Assembly: GCF_001050135.1 (NCBI RefSeq)
Contig: NZ_CP012040.1
Coordinates: 3,427,001 to 3,491,000, forward strand
Length of the DNA stretch: 64,000 nucleotides
Origin: Cyclobacterium amurskyense
GTDB lineage: Bacteria; Bacteroidota; Bacteroidia; Cytophagales; Cyclobacteriaceae
Reading direction: 5' to 3'
Shown: piece by piece, positions 27,947 through 36,489 of the stretch
How the letters are laid out: each line of letters opens with the position of its first letter
Position numbering within the stretch: the first letter of the stretch is position 1
The notes under the pieces: model-generated
The model's input: only the letters and a program-made list of their open reading frames with translations
What the model was told of the DNA's origin: nothing
Databases searched by the model: none
Position numbers and translations under genes: made by a program

Positions 27947-28435
27947 ATGCTTATTAAGAGTTTATTGGTTAACATCTTCATTTTTTTAACAATCGCTTGC
28001 AACAATGACACTGAGGAGGCACCCATAATTGAAAAAACAGCCCGAATAGAAATTGCTTTTGAAGGAAGTGTGGAACAGTACCTCATTAATTTCGGAGTCC
28101 ACTCCCTCTACCAAGGCCAAAGCGATTTTGTCAGTGCATCCATCCTTCAACCAAACGACCTTGAATGGACCCAAGTCATCGATGAGGCCAATACCTTTAA
28201 CCTTTCCACCACTTCCAACTTTTCCGAGCTTGTAGTTGAATCAGAAGAGCCTGTTCATACTCTCGGGTTTAATTTTAATGTTGTCCACACAGGTGATATT
28301 CCCGATGAAGACTTCGATGATTTAAGTGCTACTATCAAGGTTTTTGGAGACAATACAGAAGTTCAGGCTTTCCAATATACCGCTAGACTGGTAGGGGAAG
28401 TTTCGGAGGCTTTGAGTGAGGTGGTGAGGTTTTAA
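27947..28435 (+). CDS. Hypothetical lipoprotein
   Basis: 162 aa. A leader MLIKSLLVNIFIFL is followed by lipobox LTIACNN, predicting a lipid-anchored protein. The rest is acidic and beta-strand-rich (RIEIAFEGSVEQYLINFGV, ELVVESEEPVHTLGFNFNVV, DDLSATIKVFGD). No family recognised. The neighbours do not fix a role. Confidence 0.72.
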   Translation: MLIKSLLVNIFIFLTIACNNDTEEAPIIEKTARIEIAFEGSVEQYLINFGVHSLYQGQSDFVSASILQPNDLEWTQVIDEANTFNLSTTSNFSELVVESEEPVHTLGFNFNVVHTGDIPDEDFDDLSATIKVFGDNTEVQAFQYTARLVGEVSEALSEVVRF

Positions 28436-28621
28436 GTAAGTAAATTTAAATTTTTGGTTTTATTTTTAGAGATTGTGAGAAAATGTAATTGGGGGTAGGA
28501 AACTCAATTTTACCTCAAACAAGAGGTATATTTCGAGTAAAAGAAAAAGTAAAACCTTAGTAAACTGAGGCAGTAGGATTTCTTTCAAAATTCCAAACTT
28601 AAATTTTTAAATAGAATTGAT

Positions 28622-30181
28622 TTGGCATTACCTATTAATATATTGGATCTGATCAATGGGCGGGCAGTGGAATCCGAACGCATAGAATACAAGAAGGGCT
28701 GGAACCCTGGCCCCATCTACCGATCCATCTGCGCTTTTGCCAATGATTTCGATGATATTGGTGGTGGCTATATTATTGTGGGAATTGAAGAGGAAAATGG
28801 CAGACCACTATTACCTCCTGCAGGATTAAGTGGTGAAGAACTCGATGGCATTCAAAGAGAAATGATCCAGATGAATAATCTGATTAATCCTGCCTATCAT
28901 CCCAAAATCAGCGTTGAAGAAATTCAGGGCAAGCATATACTTGTCATATGGGCCTTTGCGGGAGACAACAGGCCATACGAAGTTCCGGCTGAAATTAAGG
29001 CGAAGGATAAAAAGTATTATTACTACATACGTTATGGGTCCAGCTCGGTCAGGGTAAATAAAAACCAAAGGGAAGAGCTAATCTCCCAGAGTGGAAAAAC
29101 ACCTTATGATGACAGACCAAACACACAGGTTAGCTTCGATGAAGTTTCGCTGACCCTGGTGCGGGATTATCTGAAAAAAGTAGAAAGTAAACTTTTGGCC
29201 TCCATGGAAACCCTTTCAAAGGAACAACTGCTTTCCCAGATGCAATTGCTTTATGGTCCACCGGAAAGACTACATCCCAGGAATGTAGCCTTGATGATGT
29301 TTACCGAAAATCCTGAAAAGTATTTCCCTTACTCCCGGGTTGAGATTGTGCATTTCCCCAAGGGTGAAGCGGATCCGGAGTTTTTTGAGGCACCTTATAT
29401 TTCTGGTCCGGTGGATTACATGATCAATCGCACCATGGATTACCTTAAGATCAATGTACTGAAACAGATGACCCGAAAAATTAAGGGGCAGTCCGAATCT
29501 TTGCGTGTTTGGAATTACCCTTATGAGGCATTTGAAGAGGTAATAGCCAATTCGCTTTATCATAGAGAATACCAAACCCGGGAACCAGTAGAAATCCGGA
29601 TTTATCCGGAAAAGGTAATGGTGATCAACTATGGAGGACCGGATAGGAGTATTAAGTTAACTGAATTTCAAAAAAGCAGCGTTTTTCCCCGCAGGTACCG
29701 AAACAGGCGCTTAGGGGATTTTCTTAAGGAACTGGATTTAACAGAAGGCAAAGCAACAGGAATTCCTACCATCCGTAAGGTAATGAAAGTCAATGGCTCT
29801 CCCATGCCGGACTTTATCACAGATGAGGAACGGAGTTTCTTTCAGGTAAATGTTCCCATTCATCCTTGGTTTTTGGAAGAGATTGAGAAGAGGGAGATAC
29901 CCCCCCAAATACCCCCCCATATACCCCCCCTAATCCCCCCCCAATCCGGAGATGAACCCGACACAATACCCGTCACAATCGGTTTGCCAGAGAAGCAAAA
30001 AGGGATCGTACAATTGATAGCAAAAGATCCAAAGGTTTCAGTAAAGACAATTTCTGAAAAGTTAGAGATAAACTACTACACCGCTAAAGAACATGTAAAT
30101 ACCCTTAAGGAGAAAGGTGTTTTAGAGAGGGTAGGAGGGACCAGGGGATATTGGAGGCTGATTCTTTCAAGGCCTAAGTGA
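28622..30181 (+). CDS. AlbA_2/Schlafen-type ATP-binding regulator with C-terminal winged helix
   Basis: 519 aa from a TTG (no ATG is in frame nearby). Residues about 12-130 form an AlbA_2 (Schlafen-like) domain: ESERIEYKKGWNP, ICAFANDFDDIGGGYIIVG. Residues about 250-400 resemble the RecG-like C-terminal ATPase domain (FEEVIANSLYHREYQ). A proline-rich linker follows, then a winged-HTH (VSVKTISEKLEINYYTAKEHVNTLKEKG, about 475-500). Such proteins bind DNA or nucleotides and act as transcriptional regulators or in defence; the role here is open. The linker contains a poly-C tandem repeat that could shift the frame. Confidence 0.82.
   Translation: MALPINILDLINGRAVESERIEYKKGWNPGPIYRSICAFANDFDDIGGGYIIVGIEEENGRPLLPPAGLSGEELDGIQREMIQMNNLINPAYHPKISVEEIQGKHILVIWAFAGDNRPYEVPAEIKAKDKKYYYYIRYGSSSVRVNKNQREELISQSGKTPYDDRPNTQVSFDEVSLTLVRDYLKKVESKLLASMETLSKEQLLSQMQLLYGPPERLHPRNVALMMFTENPEKYFPYSRVEIVHFPKGEADPEFFEAPYISGPVDYMINRTMDYLKINVLKQMTRKIKGQSESLRVWNYPYEAFEEVIANSLYHREYQTREPVEIRIYPEKVMVINYGGPDRSIKLTEFQKSSVFPRRYRNRRLGDFLKELDLTEGKATGIPTIRKVMKVNGSPMPDFITDEERSFFQVNVPIHPWFLEEIEKREIPPQIPPHIPPLIPPQSGDEPDTIPVTIGLPEKQKGIVQLIAKDPKVSVKTISEKLEINYYTAKEHVNTLKEKGVLERVGGTRGYWRLILSRPK
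29897..29944 (+). repeat. Four tandem 12-bp poly-C repeats inside the AlbA_2 gene
   Basis: Four consecutive 12-bp units with C runs of 7, 7, 7 and 8 bases, encoding IPPQ, IPPH, IPPL and IPPQ. Each unit is in frame, so copy-number change keeps the reading frame, but slippage within a C run would remove the downstream winged-helix. Confidence 0.9.
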
Positions 30182-30413
30182 TTTCGAAAGTAAAGTGGTA
30201 AGTACTAGGTTCGGTGAGGCAGTTGAAATATAGTCAAATCACATAAATTGAATTGGACTCAGTTCGACGATTAAGTCAATAGCTTGTTGAAAATTGACTT
30301 GAACAAATTTTGCAGAATTGAAAATGAATAGTTTTGTTGGAATTGACCCAAAAAACTGTACCGTAAAATGGGGCAAGAAATGCACTCAAATTGGATTTAA
30401 ATTTCTATAGAAA

Positions 30414-30770
30414 ATGAAAAGAGATTTGGAATTAATAAAAAAAATCCTGCTCCGGATGGAGGAGGATACCGATCCATTCAAACCCAAAAACACTGTTTTC
30501 GTGGAAAATGTTGAAAAACATGAATTCTACTATCACTTAAAATTATTGTGGCAAGGAGAGTTGATAGAGGCAAAAGTGCTTAACAATAATTCAGGAGAAT
30601 ACTATTATCCAACGGCTTTAACCTGGGAGGGCCATGAATTTTTAGGTGCATTAAAAAATGATACCGCATGGGCAAAGTTGAAGAAGAACGTGATATCCAA
30701 AGGCACGGATGTCCCATTTTCCGTGTTGAAGGAGTTATTGTTTTCGTGGATAAAAGTAGAGTTAATGTGA
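30414..30770 (+). CDS. DUF2513 family protein
   Basis: 118 aa. The sequence MKRDLELIKKILLRMEED, with HLKLLWQGELIEA, TALTWEGHEFLGALKND and WAKLKKNVISKGTDVPFSVLKELL, matches DUF2513, small helical proteins frequent in mobile and defence-like islands. Function unknown. A single gene with about 230 bp upstream; nearby are the AlbA_2 gene and IS debris, which fits an accessory region. Confidence 0.85.
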   Translation: MKRDLELIKKILLRMEEDTDPFKPKNTVFVENVEKHEFYYHLKLLWQGELIEAKVLNNNSGEYYYPTALTWEGHEFLGALKNDTAWAKLKKNVISKGTDVPFSVLKELLFSWIKVELM

Positions 30771-31072
30771 AATATTTTATTGAAATGTAGAGAGTTACTC
30801 TATCTTAAATTCGGCATCATCCGGCAAGAAGGAAAAAAAATTGTTCCCCTTTTATTCTAATTATTAGGTGTTAAAGACGCAAAATGCCAAACAAATGACT
30901 TACCAAAGGTATGGGCTATTTTTTCACCTGCATCTGGTTTGACTGTCTGAAATGTTCCAAGGAACTACGGCATAATAGGAAGGGAATGACTGAGATGCTT
31001 TATCCGGTGCTTAGTGAAAAACTCCCCTGCGCATCATTCATTTAGCCCTCCAGTGCCCTCGGTAAGCACATT
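30771..31072. other. Intergenic gap, no gene recognised
   Basis: 302 bp after the DUF2513 gene and before the radC fragment. Mixed composition, no clear promoter, RNA or repeat. Confidence 0.4.
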
Positions 31073-31402
31073 GTGAAACGTTTTAATTTATTATCAGAAC
31101 CCCCAGAGATGCTTTATAACCAGGGAAAATCTGCCATGACAGACTATCATATCATCGCCGCTATAGCCAACATTCAAGTCGACAAAGCTCGGGAGATTCT
31201 TGCCCTAGCAAACAATAAACTATCTGAATTGGCCAAGTGGGACATGGAAAAATGGCTGAAAATAGAAGGAATTGAATATGCCAGGGCCACGGCTATGGTA
31301 ACTTCATTTGAATTGGGTAGAAGAAGGATGTTTGAACAACCGGATAAAAAAATCAAAATCAACTGTTCTCAGGATGTTTACAATTGCATGAAACCATTCC
31401 TT
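31073..31402 (+). pseudogene. radC: 5' fragment of radC (N-terminal UPF0758/RadC domain only)
   Basis: The frame begins before residue MLYNQGKSAMTD and matches the RadC N-terminal part: ALSDAEL-like TDYHIIAAI, helix KAREILALANN, the helix-hairpin-helix EKWLKIEGIEYARATAMVTSFELGRRR, then INCSQDVYNCMKPFL (usual VYxYLRPLL). Similarity stops at about 31400; residues after PFLF are unrelated, and the frame ends at 31435. The whole MPN/JAB catalytic domain with the Zn-binding HxH...D is absent, so this is truncated. The IS1634-type remnant starts 70-100 bp downstream. Confidence 0.8.
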
Positions 31403-31501
31403 TTTTCTGGTTTGTGCGGGTGCTTTTTAGTTTAAAATTTTAATTCTGTTTTTCAGTATCGAAAATTTGCAATAATGGGTGTCTCAGTATATTTTTAACC
31501 T

Positions 31502-31989
31502 ATGTTTATCAGGCGAAAAAGAAATGCAAGTGGTAGTTTTAGTGTACAAATTATTCAAAAAGTAGGTAGGATCAACAAAGTTGTTAAGACTATGGGTTGT
31601 TCTTCGGATGGAAGTGAGTTGGATACTATGGAACGAGAAGCCAGATCAGAAATTGATCGGCTTAGAGGGCAGGTAACCATTTTTTACCAGAGCAAAGAAC
31701 ATTAGCCTCGCCCCAAATCTGACCACAATTTTCAACATTCTTAAAGAATTGGTCATCCCTTATAAGATCCTTGGACAGGTCAATCTGGAATTTAAGTTGG
31801 AAACTTTAATTATCTGGCAGGATTTTAAAATAAAGAAACTTTCATTTTCAGCAAATAAGGCTTTAGAACTAATAATAAAGATTTATCAGATAAGAGTGTA
31901 TTGCCAGAGTCTAAAACCTACACCACAATACTTTTAAAACAAACAGGTGAACACCAAAAATTTATCACAGCTATCATGAAAACTTAGCT
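31502..31989 (+). pseudogene. IS1634-family transposase remnant (internally deleted and frameshifted)
   Basis: The start MFIRRKRNASGSFSVQIIQK, then KVVKTMGCSSDGSELD and EREARSEIDRLR, is the classic N-terminus of IS1634-type DDE transposases. Instead of about 550 residues the frame stops after 67. Further down, a second fragment ends ALELIIKIYQIRV and, after a +1 shift, LPESKTYTTILLKQTGEHQK, which is the usual C-terminus; its stop is at about 31987. The catalytic middle is lost. It is immobile unless helped in trans and lies directly behind the broken radC. Confidence 0.8.
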
Positions 31990-32084
31990 AGGTGTCCCAT
32001 CGCGTATTACAGAAAAAAAAGTAACTATAGAGACTTTAGGTAGTTATGGTTTTGTTTAGCAGAGAAGGAGAGGATCGAGCGTTA

Positions 32085-32145
32085 AAAAACAGTCCAGTGG
32101 ACTGTTTTAGCGTGGGGCCAGCCTGCAGGGTGGCTCCCGACGACT
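32085..32145. repeat. Palindromic stretch upstream of the tRNA-Ser terminator
   Basis: AAACAGTCC-agt-GGACTGTTT forms a 9-bp hairpin at about 32089-32109, followed by a GC-rich tail GCCAGCCTGCAGGGTGGCTCC. The same sort of tail is familiar beside tRNA genes in Bacteroidota genomes. No coding capacity. Confidence 0.5.
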
Positions 32146-32146
32146 C

Positions 32147-32182
32147 AAAAAAAATAGCCAGGCAATTTGCCTAGCTATTTTG
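32147..32182 (-). terminator. Rho-independent terminator of tRNA-Ser
   Basis: On the minus strand AAAATAGCTAGGCAA pairs with TTGCCTGGCTATTTT (15 bp, one wobble), followed by a run of T at 32147-32154. It lies directly after the tRNA 3' end. Confidence 0.8.
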
Positions 32183-32184
32183 TG

Positions 32185-32269
32185 CAGAGGAGGAGGGATT
32201 CGAACCCCCGGTACCTCGCGGTACAACGGTTTTCAAGACCGCCGCATTCGACCACTCTGCCACTCCTCT
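32185..32269 (-). tRNA. tRNA-Ser(UGA)
   Basis: The minus strand gives the acceptor stem AGAGGAG paired with CTCCTCT, with G as discriminator and a CA continuing beyond. D-arm GGCAGAGTGGTCGAATGC, anticodon loop CTTGAAA (anticodon UGA) and a long type II variable arm (GTACCGCGAGGTACC) before the T-arm GGGGTTCGAATCCCTC. The long variable arm is diagnostic for tRNA-Ser/Leu and the anticodon fixes Ser. Confidence 0.95.
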
Positions 32270-32435
32270 AGTTGGGTCTGATGCTTTAATAAAACTTGTT
32301 AATTCATTGAATTAAATACAAGCCTTTTATTCTTTAATTTTTGATTACATCTCTTTTGATGTGAATCGGAAGGCAAAGGTAGTTCTAATTCTAATTAAAG
32401 CAAATGCTGGAGGGGTAAAATTTTTGCGAAAAATG

Positions 32436-33392
32436 CTAATTTTTTGAAAGTGAAGGACTTGTTTTTTTATGCGACTTTTTGTTTGCCGCTTTTTGTAGGC
32501 TAACATTGATTTCAAATCCAACCAAAACCAATATAGATGTGATCCAAAGCCATAACATCAAGGCCAACATGGTACCTATGGAACCATACAATTTATTGTA
32601 GCTGGCAAAATTGGTCAGGTAATAAGAAAATAGGAAAAAACCCAAGGTGATTAGTAAACCTGAAACCACAGAGCCGGTAGAGAAAAACTTCCACTTTTTA
32701 CTTACCGCCGGAGCAAACCTGAATATATAAGCATTGGTTATGATAAATAAGATCAGTAAAACGAAAAACCTGAAAAAAGCCAGTAAATAATAATAGATAT
32801 TATTAGAGACAAATTCAAACTCTGAAATTTTATACAACAATTCACTACCCAAAATCATGACAAGCACCGCTCCACAAACACTGAGGATTAAAACCATCAC
32901 AATGCTTACCGAAATCAACCGGGTTTGAAAGAATCCCCTGTATTCCCGGGTTCGATACACTGCATTGAAGGCATTCATCATGGATATTACCCCATTTGTG
33001 GACAAGTAAAGTGCAAAGAAGAAACCCAGAGAAAGCATGCCTTGTCTTGGTTTGCTTATGATGTCCATGATAGTTGGGGCAGCCTCGTTGTAAATGCTTT
33101 CCGGCAATACCTCACTTACAAAAACAAGTATGTTGGCTGTTGTGACATCATGCAAAAAGAACTGAATAAATGGAATCATATTCAGTAGGAAAATAAGCAT
33201 GGGGAAGAGTGCCACAGTAAAGCTAAAAGCCATGGCGCTTGCTCTTTCAAACACATCATCCTTTTGAAGATGATGTAGGAAAATTTTTCCTACATCATAA
33301 AGATTTTGATCAGGATTGCCAAAATGAATAGGCTTAAGGAGTAGTGCCTTGTTGCTTAGCTTCTCTAAAAGAATGTTAATCCTATCTTTCAC
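32436..33392 (-). CDS. YihY/BrkB family inner membrane protein
   Basis: 318 aa if started at the GTG at 33392, which overlaps the preceding stop as GTGA and indicates translational coupling; an ATG at 33449 would overlap the thioesterase gene by 61 bp. Typical family sequence: NLYDVGKIFLHHLQKDDVFERASAMAFSF, then about six transmembrane helices (TVALFPMLIFLLNMIPF, LGFFFALYLSTNGVISM, IVMVLILSVCGAVLVMI, FFVLLILFIITNAYI, LLITLGFFLFSYYL, LALMLWLWITSILVLVG). The basic tail KKSHKKTS is cytoplasmic. The transport role of the family is unknown. Confidence 0.9.
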   Translation of the reverse strand: MKDRINILLEKLSNKALLLKPIHFGNPDQNLYDVGKIFLHHLQKDDVFERASAMAFSFTVALFPMLIFLLNMIPFIQFFLHDVTTANILVFVSEVLPESIYNEAAPTIMDIISKPRQGMLSLGFFFALYLSTNGVISMMNAFNAVYRTREYRGFFQTRLISVSIVMVLILSVCGAVLVMILGSELLYKISEFEFVSNNIYYYLLAFFRFFVLLILFIITNAYIFRFAPAVSKKWKFFSTGSVVSGLLITLGFFLFSYYLTNFASYNKLYGSIGTMLALMLWLWITSILVLVGFEINVSLQKAANKKSHKKTSPSLSKN

Positions 33393-33805
33393 ACTTCTGT
33401 CTTGAAATAGGGTTGTAATAGTTCCATAAACCTTGCAGGTGGCCGGCATGGTCTGTGAGAAGTTGTTTTTAGGAAAGTGAGTAAAGTCTCTCCCTCATGG
33501 ATCAATACCTTGCTTTCATTAAATATTTCATAATGGAAGCGGATACGAACGCCTGGCATTTCCCTAATACTGGTTTTTATGGTCAAATTTTCATCGTACC
33601 TCCCCGGTAATAGGTAACGGCTATGGTTTTCTAATACAGGCATCATTACACCACTTTCTTCCATTTCCCGGTAGGAATAGCCAACGCTCCTAAGGGCTTC
33701 GACCCTCCCTACTTCGTAATAGGTCGCATAGTTGCCATAATAAACATAACCCATTTGGTCTGTTTCAGCATACCTTACTCTGATCTGGTGTTCTTTTGTA
33801 AACAT
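33389..33805 (-). CDS. Acyl-CoA thioesterase (4HBT hotdog family)
   Basis: 138 aa hotdog-fold enzyme. The N-terminal RYAETDQMGYVYYGNYATYY holds the catalytic Asp and the family box, followed by the helix VGRVEALRSVGYSYREMEE. It hydrolyses acyl-CoA thioesters; substrate cannot be read. It starts immediately after the mltG stop (33806), and its stop overlaps the BrkB start, so the three genes form a leftward operon mltG-thioesterase-brkB. Confidence 0.92.
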   Translation of the reverse strand: MFTKEHQIRVRYAETDQMGYVYYGNYATYYEVGRVEALRSVGYSYREMEESGVMMPVLENHSRYLLPGRYDENLTIKTSIREMPGVRIRFHYEIFNESKVLIHEGETLLTFLKTTSHRPCRPPARFMELLQPYFKTEV

Positions 33806-34855
33806 TTATTTGAAAATTTTTGCTGCGTTTAATGCATTTTGATAACGTCTGGCATTGACCATATGGTCCCTCAGATTGGTGGCGAAGGAATGGTAGCCAG
33901 AAAAATCCTCCTTAGCGCAGAAGTACAAATAGTTGTGGGTTTGGTAGTTCAGCACAGCATTTAGTGAACTTATTTCCGGTAACACTATAGGTCCCGGAGG
34001 CAAACCTGCGTATTTGTAGGTATTGTAGGGGCTTTCTACTTCTTTGTGTATGTTAAGTACCCGCTTGATGGTAAAGTCCTTTAAGGCGAACAGCAAGGTC
34101 GGGTCAGCCTGCAAGGGAATACCTCTCTTTAACCTATTGATGTACACACCGGCAACTACCGGTCGCTCGTCTGCCTTATTGGTTTCCGATTGAACGATGG
34201 AGGCCAATGTCGCTACCTCTAGGGGACTCATGTTTATCTCTTTTGCCTTGGCCAGTCTTTCATCTGTCCAATACCTTTTGTATTCCTTGTACATTCTTTC
34301 GAACAGTTCCTGAGGGCTGACATTCCAATAAACCTCATAGGTATTGGGAAGGAACATGGCCATGATGGTCTGCTTGTCAAAGCCGTATTTCTCTATTAGA
34401 CTTTCGTCCTCAATTAATGAGAGAAAAACTTCCTTGTCCATTTCTAGATTACTGGTGATTTTCTCTGCCAATTCATCTTTTAACCGGATATTATTGAAAG
34501 TTATGTTAACAGGGGTTTGTCTTCCTGAGCGCAGAAGGCTTACAAGTTGCCGGTTTGTGAGTTTAGGTTCAATGATATAACGACCGGGCTTGACTCCTCC
34601 TTCAGAGTAGTTCATCACTTTGGCCACAAAACTGAAGGTAACCACTTCGTTTACGATGTCTTTGTCCAGCAAATTGTCTCTAACCTGAGAAAAGGTACTG
34701 CCTTTTGGAATTTCCAATACTGCAGGCTCATCACTGTATATCAGGATATTGGGGGAAAAGAATGCCTGATAAAAATAAAAACTAAGGGAGGTTAGCAGTA
34801 CCGAAAAAGCTACTAACCCTACCAAAATGTACTTCTTTTTTTTGTCTGTAAGCAT
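33806..34855 (-). CDS. mltG: Endolytic murein transglycosylase
   Basis: 349 aa with one N-terminal transmembrane helix (residues about 9-31) and a periplasmic YceG-like domain. The LysM-like part (EIPKGSTFSQVRDNLLDKD) precedes the catalytic core: MFLPNTYEVYW, then ATLASIVQSETNKADERPVVAGVYINRL with the catalytic Glu in SETNKADE, then GIPLQADPTLLFA and GLPPGPI. It cleaves nascent glycan strands and terminates chain growth. First gene of the mltG-thioesterase-brkB operon, divergent from the YciO/Sua5 gene. Confidence 0.95.
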   Translation of the reverse strand: MLTDKKKKYILVGLVAFSVLLTSLSFYFYQAFFSPNILIYSDEPAVLEIPKGSTFSQVRDNLLDKDIVNEVVTFSFVAKVMNYSEGGVKPGRYIIEPKLTNRQLVSLLRSGRQTPVNITFNNIRLKDELAEKITSNLEMDKEVFLSLIEDESLIEKYGFDKQTIMAMFLPNTYEVYWNVSPQELFERMYKEYKRYWTDERLAKAKEINMSPLEVATLASIVQSETNKADERPVVAGVYINRLKRGIPLQADPTLLFALKDFTIKRVLNIHKEVESPYNTYKYAGLPPGPIVLPEISSLNAVLNYQTHNYLYFCAKEDFSGYHSFATNLRDHMVNARRYQNALNAAKIFK

Positions 34856-34922
34856 TGTAAATATTGACTATCCGGCCAATTGAGGCCTTAAAATGAACTC
34901 GCTTTAGGTTTATTTAATGATG

Positions 34923-34930
34923 CAAATATA
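34923..34930 (-). promoter_or_regulatory. Possible -7 element (TATATTTG) for the mltG operon
   Basis: Minus-strand TATATTTG lies about 68 bp upstream of the mltG start. No clear -33 box is seen at the expected distance. Confidence 0.4.
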
Positions 34931-35075
34931 CTATTAAATCAGCCACTTGCTTTTTATGGAAAATAAAATACCTCTAAAAATGATACTTGGCTTTTAATTT
35001 GCGGTATAATTATCTTAATTTAACCGTAATTATAAACAGTGTATTGGCCTGTTCAAAGCTGAAATAAAGTAAATT

Positions 35076-35705
35076 ATGGCGGCTGTATTCATAAAGTTGT
35101 ATCCTGAAAATCCTGACCCACGAAAAATTAGTCAGATTATAGACGTCCTTCGGAGAGGGGGAGTAATCATATATCCTACAGACACAGTGTACGGTATGGG
35201 TTGTGATATATTCAATCAAAAAGCAATAGAAAGAATTGGTCTGATAAAAGGAGTGAAACCTAAAAAGGAGCATTTCTCGTTTATATGTTATGACCTAAGT
35301 AATATTTCTGAATATACCAGAACACTGAGTACTCCGGTATTTAAATTAATGAAAAAGGCACTTCCGGGACCCTATACTTTTATTTTGGCAGCAAACAATA
35401 AGGTGCCAAAATTGCTTAATAGTAAGAAAAAAACAGTAGGAATAAGAGTGCCTGATCACAGTATTCCCCGATTGCTAGTAAAGGAACTTGGTCAGCCTAT
35501 ACTAACCACCTCAATCCGGGATGAGGATGATGTAATAGAATACAGTACAGATCCTGAGCTGATTTATGAAAAATACAAAGACCTCGTAGATGTAGTCATT
35601 GACGGGGGATATGGCAATAATGTAGCCTCAACAGTTGTTGATTGTTCAGGTGATCAAATTGAAGTAGTAAGGGAAGGCCTGGGAGATATTTCTGAAATAA
35701 TCTGA
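35076..35705 (+). CDS. Sua5/YciO/YrdC family protein (threonylcarbamoyladenylate synthase-like)
   Basis: 209 aa. The fold is clear: GGVIIYPTDTVYGMGCD, KGVKPKKEHFSFIC, ALPGPYTFILAA, VGIRVPDH, ILTTSIRDEDD and VDVVIDGG. The single-domain length and the SFIC/TTSIRDE pattern resemble the YciO branch more than TsaC itself, whose tRNA t6A role is proven; a role in t6A synthesis is therefore likely but not certain. It is divergent from mltG and is followed by wbqC about 64 bp later. Confidence 0.88.
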   Translation: MAAVFIKLYPENPDPRKISQIIDVLRRGGVIIYPTDTVYGMGCDIFNQKAIERIGLIKGVKPKKEHFSFICYDLSNISEYTRTLSTPVFKLMKKALPGPYTFILAANNKVPKLLNSKKKTVGIRVPDHSIPRLLVKELGQPILTTSIRDEDDVIEYSTDPELIYEKYKDLVDVVIDGGYGNNVASTVVDCSGDQIEVVREGLGDISEII

Positions 35706-35768
35706 TAATTTCTCTATTTCCTTTGCCTCTAGCATTTCTTGGGACTAACTTTCGGGAAACAGAGAAAG

Positions 35769-36398
35769 ATGACCAGTGAAAGTAAGGTAATGACAACTGA
35801 TTTGCTCTATTTGCCACCTTTGGCCTATTTTGTAGCAATTAGTGGTGCTGATAAAGTACATGTGCATGCAGATGCAAAACTTAGTAGGCAGTCTTACGTG
35901 AATAAGGCAGAGATTCTGCTTACAAATAAAAGGGAAACCTTAATAGTTCCAGTACATGGATTAAGGAAAAAGCTTGCCTTAAAAGACGTTAAAATAGATT
36001 ATCATCAAAAATGGTTGAACGTTCACCTGAGAGGGATAAAAAGTGCCTATGGGAAATCCCCATTTTTTGAGTATTTTTATGACGATTTAGAGCAAATTTA
36101 TTTGCGCAAGCCAAATTTTTTGATAGATTTAAATTTAGATTTACTGACACTTTGTCTTAAATTTTTACGATGGAATGTCAGTTTGGTAGTAAAGGAAAAG
36201 GAAGAGGAAGGTGACCAAAAAAATGACTTAAGAGGGATTATTCACCCTAAGTTGTTGACAAGCAGTGATTTGGTGTATAAGCCTTATCCTTACATGCAAA
36301 TTTTTGGCCCAAACTTTGTTTCTAACCTGTCTATTGTGGATTTGTTGTTTTGTGAGGGGCCGGCAGCTAACGAAGTTTTGAACCTTTCCCGAAAGTAA
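35769..36398 (+). CDS. WbqC family protein
   Basis: 209 aa from the ATG at 35769; another ATG lies at 35790 and a TTG at 35739. Visible family segments are TDLLYLPPLAYFVAISGADKV, NKAEILLTNKRETLIVPVHG, ALKDVKIDYHQKWLNVHLRGI, SPFFEYFYDDLEQIY and LDLLTLCLKFL. WbqC proteins occur in glycan or antigen biosynthesis clusters, with an unproven enzymatic role. It is close downstream of the YciO/Sua5 gene and probably cotranscribed, and lies just before clpC. Confidence 0.82.
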   Translation: MTSESKVMTTDLLYLPPLAYFVAISGADKVHVHADAKLSRQSYVNKAEILLTNKRETLIVPVHGLRKKLALKDVKIDYHQKWLNVHLRGIKSAYGKSPFFEYFYDDLEQIYLRKPNFLIDLNLDLLTLCLKFLRWNVSLVVKEKEEEGDQKNDLRGIIHPKLLTSSDLVYKPYPYMQIFGPNFVSNLSIVDLLFCEGPAANEVLNLSRK

Positions 36399-36489
36399 TT
36401 GAACAATAAGTGAAAAAGTTGTGTTTAAAAACAAATTCATTTGTATTAAATTGAGAATTGAAATATTACCATAAGAAAGGATATATATA

